Shown here one piece after another: positions 9,003-16,855 of a DNA stretch of 64,000 nt. The stretch's first letter is position 1, and every line of letters starts with the position of its first letter. A program made the translations under genes and the position numbers. Below the pieces are notes generated by a model that saw only the letters and a program-made list of their open reading frames with translations, searched no databases and was not told the DNA's origin. Source of the DNA: Pseudomonas sp. ML96 (GTDB lineage Bacteria; Pseudomonadota; Gammaproteobacteria; Pseudomonadales; Pseudomonadaceae); the NCBI RefSeq assembly GCF_000761545.1, contig NZ_JPMY01000011.1, positions 1-64,000 of the forward strand, written 5' to 3'.

Positions 9003-11321
9003 TCAATTGAGCCAGCCGCGCACCCAGTCCATAACGTTTTCAGCCGGAGCATCCAACACGCCACAAGGCTGTCCGGGCGGCGGCTCGCTACCACGGATAT
9101 AGGGAATCTCTACCGCGTTCGGGCACCCAGCTGCGGAACCCTGCCCGCTGTAGGCGTCTATCCAGGCCGATGCGACGTTATCCGGCATCGGCATGTCCAG
9201 CGGCAACGGATCGGCTTTCTTCATGAAGCCAGTCCACACCTGCAGCGCACCGGTAGCACCGGTCAGCGGTGTCTTGCCATTGTCGTCACGGCCCATCCAC
9301 ACCACCGCCAGCAGGTCCTGGCTGAAGCCAGCGAACCAGCTATCGCGTGAATCGTTACTGGTCCCGGTCTTGCCGGCCAGCGTCAGATTACCCGGCAACT
9401 GGCTGTACACCGAGCGTCCGGTACCCTCGCGCATCACCCGCTGCATTGCATTCTGCACCAGGTAGATGGCACCCGGATCGAAGCGCTGCTGGATCTGGAA
9501 CGGGTAACGTTTGAGCGGCTCACCGTCGGCAGCCAGCACGCTGCGAATGCCGCGCAGCGGGGTGTTGAAGCCGCCGTTGGCCAGGGTCTGGTACATGGTC
9601 GCCACTTCCATCGGGCTCAGCGCGCCGGCGCCCAGCAGCATCGACGGATAGGCTGGCCAATTCTTGTTCACACCCAGACGCTCGAGGGTTTTGAGCACGT
9701 TGGGCACGCCCAGTTCCAGGCCGAGCTTGGCGGTCGACAGGTTGTAGGAGTTGGCCAGGCCCTGATACAGATAAATCGTGCCGTGAGCCTTACGGTCATA
9801 GTTCTGCGGGCGCCAGACCTGGCCGTCCTGGCCCTTCACCGAGAAGGGCGTGTCTTCCAGCCAACTGGTCAGCGTGTACTGGCTGGGACGCTCCAGCGCT
9901 GTGAGGTAGACCGCAGGCTTGATCAGCGAACCGATCGGGCGATTGGCATCCAGCACTCGGTTGAAGCCGGCGAAACGTGGCTGGCGGCTGCCGATCAGCG
10001 CTTGCACTTCACCGGTTTCCGGATTGGTCACCACCATCGCCGCCTCGACCTCGTCGAGTCCCTGGCGACCGGATAGGCGCTTGAAGGTCTCGCCCAGCGC
10101 CGATTCAGCCTTGAGCTGCAGGATCGGGTCGAAACTGGTGAAGATGCGCAGACCTTCCTCGGTCAGGTCTTCCTCACGGTAGTCCTCGCGCAGCTGGCGC
10201 TTGACCAGGTCGAGGAAACCGGGGAAAGAGCTGTCGGCCAGGCTGCCACGCTTGGTCACACCGAGCGGCTTCTGCTTAGCCGCCTCGGCGACCTCGGCAG
10301 TCACCACGCCCTGCTGCACCAGCAGATCAAGTACCAGGTTGCGGCGTTCCAGCGCGCGCTCCGGATTACGCCGCGGGTTGTAGTAGGTCGGCCCCTTGAC
10401 CATGCCCACCAGCAACGCCACCTGCTCGAGTTTGAGCTCGCCCAGCGGCTGGCTGAAGAAGTACTGGCTGGCCAGACCGAAGCCATGCACGGCGCGCTGG
10501 CCGTCCTGGCCGAGGAACACCTCGTTGAGGTAGGCCTCGAGGATCTCCTGCTTGTCGTAGTGCAGCTCCAGCAGCACCGCCATCATGGCTTCGGTGAGCT
10601 TGCGGGTCAGGCTGCGCTCGTTGGTGAGGTAGAAGTTCTTCACCAACTGCTGGGTCAAGGTACTGCCGCCCTGGCGCAGCTGGCCGGCGCTGGCGTTGAT
10701 CCACACCGCGCGGGCGATGCCCTTGGGCGATACGCCAAAGTGGTTGAAGAACTCGCGATCCTCCACCGCCACCAGGGTCTCGACCAGGTACGGCGGCACC
10801 TGATCCAGCTTGATCAGGATGCGGTCCTCGTGGTGCGCCGGGTACAGGCCGCCGATCAGCAACGGCTCCATGCGCGCCACCGCCAGCTTGGCGCCGCTAC
10901 CCTGGTTCAGCCCGGCCACGTAGTCGCCGGAGAACTTCACCCGCACCCGCTGGGCCGGCTCGTTGCCCTCGTAGAACTGGAAGCCGCGCGTGTGCAGATC
11001 GACCAGATTGCCATTCACCGCCGCCGCACCCGGGCCATTGGCAGCGCCTTCGCGGCGATAGCCGAGGGCGTCCAGCTCGGTGAGGAAGTCGTCCTTGCTC
11101 AGCTTCTGGCCGACGAACAACTCCAGCGGCCGGGCATAGACCTTAGCCGGCACAGTCCAGCGTTTGCCGGAGAATTTCTCCTGCACCACGGCATCGAGAT
11201 ACACGGCGAAGCCAGCCAGCAGCACCAGGCCGACCAGCGACAACTTGAATAGCCAGCCCAGCCAGGAACGGCTGCCGGCGCGACGCTTGGCGCCTTTGCG
11301 AGGGGTACGGGAACGAGTCAT
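9003..11321 (-). CDS. mrcB: Bifunctional penicillin-binding protein 1b
   Basis: This 772-aa class A PBP polymerises lipid II and cross-links peptidoglycan. A basic cytoplasmic tail and one membrane segment (about 22-42) are followed by the UB2H regulatory domain (about 60-150). The GT51 glycosyltransferase domain has its catalytic Glu187 in VEDREFFNHFG, followed by GGSTLTQQLVKN. The transpeptidase motifs are SLIK (Ser465), SYN (525-527) and KTGT (651-654). It leads the operon mrcB-lpoP-yqcC, pairing synthase with activator. Confidence 0.97.
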   Translation of the reverse strand: MTRSRTPRKGAKRRAGSRSWLGWLFKLSLVGLVLLAGFAVYLDAVVQEKFSGKRWTVPAKVYARPLELFVGQKLSKDDFLTELDALGYRREGAANGPGAAAVNGNLVDLHTRGFQFYEGNEPAQRVRVKFSGDYVAGLNQGSGAKLAVARMEPLLIGGLYPAHHEDRILIKLDQVPPYLVETLVAVEDREFFNHFGVSPKGIARAVWINASAGQLRQGGSTLTQQLVKNFYLTNERSLTRKLTEAMMAVLLELHYDKQEILEAYLNEVFLGQDGQRAVHGFGLASQYFFSQPLGELKLEQVALLVGMVKGPTYYNPRRNPERALERRNLVLDLLVQQGVVTAEVAEAAKQKPLGVTKRGSLADSSFPGFLDLVKRQLREDYREEDLTEEGLRIFTSFDPILQLKAESALGETFKRLSGRQGLDEVEAAMVVTNPETGEVQALIGSRQPRFAGFNRVLDANRPIGSLIKPAVYLTALERPSQYTLTSWLEDTPFSVKGQDGQVWRPQNYDRKAHGTIYLYQGLANSYNLSTAKLGLELGVPNVLKTLERLGVNKNWPAYPSMLLGAGALSPMEVATMYQTLANGGFNTPLRGIRSVLAADGEPLKRYPFQIQQRFDPGAIYLVQNAMQRVMREGTGRSVYSQLPGNLTLAGKTGTSNDSRDSWFAGFSQDLLAVVWMGRDDNGKTPLTGATGALQVWTGFMKKADPLPLDMPMPDNVASAWIDAYSGQGSAAGCPNAVEIPYIRGSEPPPGQPCGVLDAPAENVMDWVRGWLN

Positions 11322-11329
11322 GGCGCGGC

Positions 11330-11335
11330 ATTATA
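11330..11335 (-). promoter_or_regulatory. Consensus -10 box just upstream of mrcB
   Basis: A perfect TATAAT lies on the minus strand 8 bp before the mrcB ATG. The -35 region is poor, and the implied leader is only a few nucleotides, so it may be fortuitous or give a near-leaderless transcript. Confidence 0.3.
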
Positions 11336-11373
11336 CGCACTTTGCCCTGCCCCAACAGGCGAGTCCCAGTGGT

Positions 11374-11401
11374 TTGCAGAGTGCCTCACAGCGGCCATAA
11401 T
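11374..11401 (+). promoter_or_regulatory. Probable sigma70 promoter for the APH/ATPase gene
   Basis: TTGCAG (11374-11379), 16 bp, CATAAT (11396-11401). The start codon lies about 39 bp further on. Confidence 0.5.
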
Positions 11402-11439
11402 GCCGCCTCTTATCGACTCCAAGAATGCAAGGAAAGACC

Positions 11440-13002
11440 GTGAGCCAAGCCCTGATTGCTGCGCTGCAGAACCCCGCCCTCTACCCTCACCCGGTGGACG
11501 GCTTCCAGGTAATCGAGACGCACATCTCCTGGGTCCTGCTCACCGGCCCCTTCGCCTACAAGATCAAGAAGCCGGCCAACTTCGGCTTCCTCGACTTCAC
11601 CGACCTGGACAAACGCCAGCACTTCTGCGGCGAGGAACTGCGCCTCAACCAGCGCTTGACCGACGGCCTGTACCTAGACGTCCTGCCGATCACCGGCAGT
11701 GAAAGCGCGCCGCAACTGGGCGGCGAAGGCCCGGCCATCGAGTACGTACTGAAGATGCGTCAGTTCCCGCAGAGCCAGCTGCTCAGCGCCGTACAGGGTC
11801 GCGGTGAGCTGACCCCGGCACACATCGATGCCCTGGCCCAGCAGATCGCCGACTTCCATGGCCGCACGCCGACCGTGGCCACCGACCATCCGCTAAGCCT
11901 GCCGAACGCCATCGTCGCGCCGATGCGGCAGAACTTCGAACAGATCCGCCCGCTGCTCACCGATGCCGCCGACTTGCGCCAGCTCGACGCCCTGGAAGCC
12001 TGGGTCGAGGCCAGCATCGCTCGCCTGACCCCGCTGCTGGCCAGGCGCGCAGAGATGGGGGCAATTCGCGAGTGCCACGGTGACATCCACCTGGGCAACG
12101 CCACCCTGCTCGACGGCGAAGTCGTGCTGTTCGACTGCATTGAATTCAACGAAGAATTCCGCCTGATCGACATCGCCCTGGACGCCGCCTTCCTCGCCAT
12201 GGACCTGGAAGACCGCGGTCTCAAGACACTGTCGCGACGCTTCGTCAGCGCCTGGCTGGAGCACAGCGGCGACTACGACGCGCTGGAACTGCTCAACCTG
12301 TACAAGTCCCACCGCGCCCTGGTGCGGGCCAAGGTCGCGCTGTTCAGCCTGGCGCACCAGAGCGATGCCGTGCAGAAGGCCGCGACCCTGCGCCAGTACC
12401 GCAACTACGCCAACCTGGCCGAGAGCTACAGCGCCATCCCCACGCCGTTCCTGGCCATCACCAGCGGCGTATCCGCGGTGGGCAAGAGCCAGGTCGCCCT
12501 GCGCCTGGTGGACGCCCTGGGCGCCATCCGCCTGCGCTCGGACGTTGAACGCAAGCGTCTGTTCGGCAAGCAGCCGGCCGCAGCCAAAGGCAGCCTGAAC
12601 GGCGGCATCTACAGCGCCGAGGCCAGCGCCGCCACCTACCAGCGCCTGCACCAGCTGGCCGAGCGCGCCCTGCACGCCGGCTTCCCGGTGGTACTGGACG
12701 CCGCCTACCTCAAGCACGAGCAGCGCTCCGCCGCCTGGCAGGTCGCCGAACAAAATGGCGTGCCCTTCCTGATCCTGGACTGCCAGGCGCCACAAGAAGT
12801 CATAGCCGCCTGGCTGGAACAGCGCCAGGCCGAAGGCACCGACCCCTCCGACGCTACCCTCGAGGTGATCCAGGCCCAGCAATCCAGCCGCGACGAGCTC
12901 AATGCCGACGAACTGGCCCACAGCCGCCGCGTCGACACCCACCAGGCGGCCAGCCTGGACGGCCTGATCGAGAGCATTCGCCAGCGCCTGCCTGGGCTCT
13001 GA
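11440..13002 (+). CDS. Fused aminoglycoside-phosphotransferase-like / P-loop kinase-like protein
   Basis: The N-terminal ~310 residues have an APH/choline-kinase fold with the catalytic loop HGDIHLGN and the metal-binding DCIEFNEEFRLIDI. The C-terminal ~180 residues are a P-loop NTPase with Walker A GVSAVGKS and a predicted LRSDVERKRLFG lid, as in zeta-toxin/gluconate-kinase-like AAA_33 proteins. The GTG at 11440 has AAGGA 6 nt upstream and is preferred over an ATG at 11425 that overlaps that site; this gives 520 aa. The family is widespread in proteobacteria and its substrate is unknown. Resistance to aminoglycosides should not be assumed. Confidence 0.85.
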   Translation: MSQALIAALQNPALYPHPVDGFQVIETHISWVLLTGPFAYKIKKPANFGFLDFTDLDKRQHFCGEELRLNQRLTDGLYLDVLPITGSESAPQLGGEGPAIEYVLKMRQFPQSQLLSAVQGRGELTPAHIDALAQQIADFHGRTPTVATDHPLSLPNAIVAPMRQNFEQIRPLLTDAADLRQLDALEAWVEASIARLTPLLARRAEMGAIRECHGDIHLGNATLLDGEVVLFDCIEFNEEFRLIDIALDAAFLAMDLEDRGLKTLSRRFVSAWLEHSGDYDALELLNLYKSHRALVRAKVALFSLAHQSDAVQKAATLRQYRNYANLAESYSAIPTPFLAITSGVSAVGKSQVALRLVDALGAIRLRSDVERKRLFGKQPAAAKGSLNGGIYSAEASAATYQRLHQLAERALHAGFPVVLDAAYLKHEQRSAAWQVAEQNGVPFLILDCQAPQEVIAAWLEQRQAEGTDPSDATLEVIQAQQSSRDELNADELAHSRRVDTHQAASLDGLIESIRQRLPGL

Positions 13003-13008
13003 GCCGCA

Positions 13009-13049
13009 CCATTCAGGGCCTGTCTATACTGCCGGCAGGCCCTGAATGG
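13009..13049 (+). repeat. 14-bp perfect hairpin upstream of the pentapeptide gene
   Basis: CCATTCAGGGCCTG (13009-13022) pairs perfectly with 13036-13049 around a 13-nt loop that contains TATACT. There is no T-run. The right arm ends in the first bases of the downstream ribosome binding site (GGAGG at 13048-13052). Confidence 0.75.
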
Positions 13050-13058
13050 AGGCACCCC

Positions 13059-13403
13059 ATGAACCAACCCCGCCAGCTGGAAAATCCGCTCTATCGTCTG
13101 CTGCACGATGAGAAGGTCGCCGAGTTCAACAAGCAGAAGCCCCACGATGGCTCCGTCGACCTGCGCGGCGCCGATCTGCGCGGCCTCGACCTGCGCCTGC
13201 TGGACGCCAACCGTATCGACTTCACCGACGCCTACTTCCGCGGTGCTGACCTGCGCGGCCTCGACCTGCGCGAGTCCAACCTGGAGGGCGCCAGCATCGC
13301 CCATGCGCAGATCTCCGGCGCGTACTTTCCTGTACAGCTGAGCGCAGACGAAATCCTGCTCTCCATGCAGTTCGGCACCCGCATGCGCTACCGCCCCACC
13401 TGA
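13059..13403 (+). CDS. Small pentapeptide-repeat protein
   Basis: This 114-aa cytosolic protein carries about nine consecutive A(D/N)LXX-type repeats at residues 33-85 (for example ADLRGLDLRLLDANR). They should form a short quadrilateral beta-helix, followed by a 30-residue tail. GGAGG lies 6 nt before the ATG. Longer members of the superfamily include gyrase-protecting Qnr proteins, but this one is too short for that function to be assumed. Its role is unknown. Confidence 0.85.
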   Translation: MNQPRQLENPLYRLLHDEKVAEFNKQKPHDGSVDLRGADLRGLDLRLLDANRIDFTDAYFRGADLRGLDLRESNLEGASIAHAQISGAYFPVQLSADEILLSMQFGTRMRYRPT

Positions 13404-13415
13404 TCCAGAGTCCCC

Positions 13416-14195
13416 ATGAGCGAGATCGCCCGCCTGTTCGGCAACCGCGCCGGCGCCTATGCCAGCTTCCGCCCGCAATACCCCTCCGCCCTGTTCGACT
13501 GGCTGGCCAGCAACTGCACTAGCCATGAACGGGCACTGGACATCGCCTGCGGCAATGGCCAGGCCAGCCGCCCGCTGCTCGGCCACTTTCGCCATGTGCT
13601 GGCCTGCGATGGCAGCCCCGAGCAACTGCAGGCCGCCCCCGATCTGCAGGGCGTCGACTGTTTTGCCGCCGACGCCAGTGCCCAGCCCCTGGCCGACGCC
13701 AGCCTCGACCTGATCGTCGTAGCCCAGGCCTTGCACTGGTTCGCCACTCCTGACTTCTTCGCTGAAGCACGCCGCCTGCTCAGGCCCGATGGGCTGCTCT
13801 GTGCCTGGTGCTACAGCCTGTTGCGCATCGACGATGCACTGGACGCCGTGCTTGATGACTTCTACTGGAACACCCTGAACGGCTACTGGCCGGCCGGCCG
13901 AACCAGCGTCGACGCGGGATACAGCGACATCCAGCCGCCTTTTGCACGCATCCAGGTACCGGCCTTCGCCATCGAATTGGAGTGGGATCTGCAACAGCTG
14001 GTCGGCTATCTGAGCACCTGGTCCGCAGTGCAGAAGCTGGAACAAGCCAGCGGGCGCGACCCGTTGCAGGACCTGCTGCCCAGGCTGCTGAAGGCCTGGG
14101 GCGACGGGCAGCAAAAGCGTTTTGTGCGATGGCCGCTACACTTTCTCGCAGGCTTCCCGGCACGCCCTCATGACCAAGGCAAGGAGGCGCCATGA
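13416..14195 (+). CDS. Class I SAM-dependent methyltransferase
   Basis: This 259-aa protein has the SAM-binding motif I LDIACGNGQ (residues 42-50), an acidic motif II and the Methyltransf_11-type segment LDLIVVAQALHWF. The substrate is not predictable. Its 3' end overlaps the next gene by 4 bp (ATGA), and it follows the pentapeptide gene by 12 bp, so the three genes are probably one operon. Confidence 0.88.
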   Translation: MSEIARLFGNRAGAYASFRPQYPSALFDWLASNCTSHERALDIACGNGQASRPLLGHFRHVLACDGSPEQLQAAPDLQGVDCFAADASAQPLADASLDLIVVAQALHWFATPDFFAEARRLLRPDGLLCAWCYSLLRIDDALDAVLDDFYWNTLNGYWPAGRTSVDAGYSDIQPPFARIQVPAFAIELEWDLQQLVGYLSTWSAVQKLEQASGRDPLQDLLPRLLKAWGDGQQKRFVRWPLHFLAGFPARPHDQGKEAP

Positions 14196-14464
14196 ATGAT
14201 GAGCTGCAACACCTGAAGAACCTGGGCAAGACCTCAGCGCAGTGGCTGCACGCGGTCGGCATCCACAGCGCCAATGATCTGCGCCGGCTGGGCTCCGTCG
14301 ATGCCTACCGGGCCGTACGCGCGCGTGGTTTTCGTGCATCCAAGGTTCTGCTCTACGCCATAGAAGGCGCTCTGCTCGACGTACACTGGAACGATCTGCC
14401 ACCAGGCATCAAGGACAGCCTGAACGGCCAGCTGGACGAGCGAGTGCCGCGCAACAAGAGCTAG
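14192..14464 (+). CDS. TfoX C-terminal-domain protein
   Basis: This 90-aa protein consists only of the TfoX-C/helix-hairpin-helix domain (LKNLGKTSAQWLHAVGIHSANDL). It lacks the N-terminal domain of competence regulator TfoX/Sxy. AAGGAGG sits 5 nt before the ATG. It overlaps the methyltransferase stop by 4 bp. Stand-alone TfoX-C proteins have no assigned function; binding of DNA or protein is plausible from the HhH fold. Confidence 0.88.
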   Translation: MNDELQHLKNLGKTSAQWLHAVGIHSANDLRRLGSVDAYRAVRARGFRASKVLLYAIEGALLDVHWNDLPPGIKDSLNGQLDERVPRNKS

Positions 14465-14471
14465 CTCACAA
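14451..14471 (+). promoter_or_regulatory. Candidate Vfr (CRP-like) site upstream of cbpA
   Basis: The segment ends in AGCTCACAA and matches the Vfr consensus right half well and the left half partly. It straddles the stop codon of the TfoX-C gene, about 85 bp before the predicted cbpA transcription start. P. aeruginosa cbpA is known as a Vfr-controlled gene; the site here is inference. Confidence 0.35.
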
Positions 14472-14512
14472 CCTCCGAGCTGCGGCATTTACCTGCATCA
14501 CGCCGCAACCTA

Positions 14513-14541
14513 TTGTTGCCGCACTCTGCGTGCCTTATCGT
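14513..14541 (+). promoter_or_regulatory. Probable cbpA promoter
   Basis: TTGTTG (14513-14518), 17 bp, TATCGT (14536-14541), about 30 bp before the cbpA start codon. Confidence 0.5.
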
Positions 14542-14570
14542 CAGCCCAGCCAGTTCAAGGAATTACCGAC

Positions 14571-15371
14571 ATGTACCTACTCGGGGAGCAACCGGCCTAC
14601 GCCGACCAGCTGATCCAACGCCTGCAGAGCATTCCCGCACAACTGCTCGAAGGGCTGCAGCCCAGCGGCTCGCCCCTGCGCCTCGAGCAGGTCGAGGATC
14701 TGGCCAAGATCCTTCCCGGCAATCAGCTGTACATCATCGAGAATGGCCTGCTGCACGCCCAGGTCGACGAACGCCCGCTGTTCTACCTGCAGGAAGGCGA
14801 CCTGGTCGGCCTGCGCCAGGGCATCGACCTGCCCAGCTGCCGCTACAGCAGCGAAGAACACCTGACCCTGGTGCCCTATGCGCGCACCGACGTGTTCAAA
14901 CACATCTACACCAGCGAGCAGCGCCAGGAACTGTTCATCCAGTACCTGATCGGCCACACCGCCCTGCTCTCGGATGCACTGGCCCGCCTCAAGCAGCCGG
15001 AAATTCGCCCGGCCACCGGCTTCCAGCACTTCGCCGCCGGCGAGGAACTGATCCACCAAGGCGACGATGCCGACCACGTGTTCGTGATCATCGAAGGCCA
15101 TGCCGAGGCCCATGTCGATGGCCAGAAGGTCGGCGACGTGCAGAAAGACGAAATCTTCGGCGCCATGGCCGTGTTCACCCGCGAGAAGCGCAGCGCCACG
15201 GTGATCGCCAGCGAGCCCTGCACCGTCATGGTCATTCCCAAGGACCAGTTCCTCAGCCTGATGCAGAGCAACCCCCGCATCGCCCACAGCCTGATCGAGA
15301 GCATGGCGCGGCGCATCGACCTGCTGAACAAGGAAGTCACTCAGCTGCGTACCCAGCTGCCACAAAGCTGA
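14571..15371 (+). CDS. cbpA: cAMP-binding protein CbpA
   Basis: This 266-aa soluble protein has a degenerate cyclic-nucleotide-binding fold in residues 20-130 and a more canonical one in residues 148-255. The phosphate-binding cassette region is around EIFGAMAVFTREKRSATVIA. There is no HTH, so it is not a transcription factor. It matches P. aeruginosa CbpA (PA4704 by recall), a cAMP-binding protein placed next to the prrF locus, which is also the case here. AAGGA precedes the ATG, and a strong terminator follows. Confidence 0.85.
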   Translation: MYLLGEQPAYADQLIQRLQSIPAQLLEGLQPSGSPLRLEQVEDLAKILPGNQLYIIENGLLHAQVDERPLFYLQEGDLVGLRQGIDLPSCRYSSEEHLTLVPYARTDVFKHIYTSEQRQELFIQYLIGHTALLSDALARLKQPEIRPATGFQHFAAGEELIHQGDDADHVFVIIEGHAEAHVDGQKVGDVQKDEIFGAMAVFTREKRSATVIASEPCTVMVIPKDQFLSLMQSNPRIAHSLIESMARRIDLLNKEVTQLRTQLPQS

Positions 15372-15392
15372 GTCACGCAGGGCTGTAACGAC

Positions 15393-15417
15393 AAACCCCG
15401 GCCATGGCCGGGGTTTT
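15393..15417 (+). terminator. cbpA terminator
   Basis: A 10-bp stem AAACCCCGGC/GCCGGGGTTT with a CATG loop is followed by TC and more T. Confidence 0.9.
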
Positions 15418-15444
15418 CTTTGCGTGGGTGTTTTGCCAACTAGT

Positions 15445-15497
15445 CGAAAATAATTCTCATCCAGGTGTTGACTAGAAAATGAGAATTGTTATTATTA
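15445..15497 (+). promoter_or_regulatory. prrF promoter with two Fur boxes
   Basis: The -35 box TTGACT (15468-15473) and the -10 box TATTAT (15490-15495) are 16 bp apart. A Fur-box-like 19-mer at 15475-15493 (GAAAATGAGAATTGTTATT) matches 14 of 19 consensus positions and lies between the two hexamers. A second, inverted box-like stretch lies upstream (about 15445-15463, around AATAATTCTCAT). The layout predicts repression by Fe-Fur. Confidence 0.8.
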
Positions 15498-15501
15498 CCT
15501 C

Positions 15502-15618
15502 AACTGGTCGCGAGATCAGCCGATAAGCTCAAGAGACCACAGCAGTCGGACTCTTCAGATTATCTCCTCATCAGGCTAATCACGGTTATTGACCCGGCAA
15601 TTTGCCGGGTCTTTTTTT
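15502..15618 (+). ncRNA. prrF: PrrF small regulatory RNA
   Basis: This Fur-repressed sRNA of about 117 nt post-transcriptionally lowers non-essential iron-protein expression under iron starvation (the functional analogue of RyhB). It is recognised by the 5' part AACTGGTCGCGAGATCAGCC, the conserved single-stranded targeting core around CTCATCAGGCTAATCACGG (15567-15585) and the final GACCCGGC/GCCGGGTC hairpin with seven T. PAO1 has two tandem copies at this locus. Only one copy is present here, so the PrrH read-through RNA cannot be made from this locus. The ends are estimated from the promoter and terminator. Confidence 0.92.
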
Positions 15619-15698
15619 GCCCGCAACTTTTAGCCGGCGCCGCGAGCCACCGCATCAGCAGCTTTGCTGCGCGAAGAGAGCGAATTTCAGATCAGATG

Positions 15699-15727
15699 AA
15701 AAGACCGCCCTCCAGAACGGAAGGCGG
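15699..15727 (-). terminator. Terminator of the DUF481 gene pair
   Basis: On the minus strand a 9-bp stem (15719-15727 with 15705-15713, one G-T pair, loop GTTCT) is followed by TCTTTTC. It lies 17 bp after the stop of the downstream DUF481 gene. Confidence 0.75.
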
Positions 15728-15743
15728 CAGGTAGCCGAGCGTC

Positions 15744-16751
15744 TTACCAGCCCACACCCAGGCCGATCATGTAGCGGCGCTCGTTGGTGTCGCCGTACTC
15801 GCTGGCGACCTTGTCCCACTCGGCCTTGAGGCTGAGGGCCGCCCAGCTGTTCAGCTTGTAGCGCACACCGGCCTCGCTATCGATGGTGTAGTCGACCGAG
15901 TCGATGAAGGGAGCGCCCACCTCACCCTGGGTGTAGATCTCCAGGTTCTTGCCATACAGGTAGCGCTTGTAGTCCCACTTGCTGGTGGCCGAGGTGAAGT
16001 GCTCGGTGCTGCCATCGGCGAACACATAGTCGTTGCGGTTGAGCAGGCCGGCGAGGGAGAAGGCACCTAGCTCGTCATCCCAGAACTGGTAACCGGGACC
16101 GGTACCGATGGTGCGCTGGGTTTCCAGGTCCTCGATACGGTCGTGGGTGTATTTCAGCTGGCCCTTCCAGAAGAATTTCTGCGTGAAGAAACGGTCGAGG
16201 TCGTAGCCCAACTCCGTCCGGTCGGTCTTGCGCTCGTTGTCCTTGGTCTCATGGTCATACTCGGCGGTAATGCCATGGCGCCAGGCGCCGTGGCGGGCCT
16301 TGGTATCGAGGTCGATGTTGTAGTCCTTGACGTCGTTGGCGGCGCGTTTGTAATCGGCCGAGAAGTCCAGCGTGCCGGTCCAGGCCAGGTCCTGCACCAG
16401 CGGTTTGGGCGGCATCATCTGGCTGATCGAGGCCAGGTCCACCACCTTGGGCGCCTCGCCGTTGACCAGTTCGACCTGGCCCTGCCCTGCGGGCCTCAGC
16501 GACTTCGCGTGCTCGCCAACGAAGTCGTCCTGCTTGACCAGCAGCGCCTGATCGCTCTCCAGCGTGGCGACCTTCTTCATGTCGAGGGTGATGGTGCCGG
16601 CGAAGTCGGTCTTCAGCAGCAGCTTGCCGCTGTCGAGCAACTGGATGGTACCGGTGATCTTGTCACCGCTCTTCAGCCAGACGGTGTCGGCGAGCAGCGG
16701 CGTGGAGGCGGCGCAAACGGCCAGGCAAAGCAGGGAGCGAAGCGATTTCAT
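15744..16751 (-). CDS. DUF481 outer-membrane-type protein (second of a tandem pair)
   Basis: This 335-aa exported protein has a signal peptide cleaved near LLADTVW. An N-terminal domain of about 90 residues (DTVWLKSGDKITGTIQLLDSGKLLLKT) precedes a DUF481 beta-barrel-like domain of alternating aromatic strands ending in RYMIGLGVGW, a C-terminal pattern of outer-membrane barrels. The start at 16751 follows a GTG two codons earlier; no strong SD is seen. It is clearly paralogous to the gene upstream. The function of DUF481 proteins is not settled. Confidence 0.85.
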   Translation of the reverse strand: MKSLRSLLCLAVCAASTPLLADTVWLKSGDKITGTIQLLDSGKLLLKTDFAGTITLDMKKVATLESDQALLVKQDDFVGEHAKSLRPAGQGQVELVNGEAPKVVDLASISQMMPPKPLVQDLAWTGTLDFSADYKRAANDVKDYNIDLDTKARHGAWRHGITAEYDHETKDNERKTDRTELGYDLDRFFTQKFFWKGQLKYTHDRIEDLETQRTIGTGPGYQFWDDELGAFSLAGLLNRNDYVFADGSTEHFTSATSKWDYKRYLYGKNLEIYTQGEVGAPFIDSVDYTIDSEAGVRYKLNSWAALSLKAEWDKVASEYGDTNERRYMIGLGVGW

Positions 16752-16855
16752 AGGCACGGTCAGGCTGGTACTGGAAAAAGGCGCGCATTATCCGGATGCA
16801 CACCAGCTGAGCAAGCACAGACCGGCAAAACGCCCCTTGAGTTCAGCCCGTTCGA

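Noticed and set aside
11440..13002. Aminoglycoside resistance gene
   Set aside because: The APH-like fold is shared by many kinases, and this fusion with a P-loop domain is a common chromosomal family with no known resistance role.
13059..13403. Qnr-type quinolone resistance protein
   Set aside because: At 114 aa with about nine repeats it is half the length of Qnr and lacks its long regular helix.
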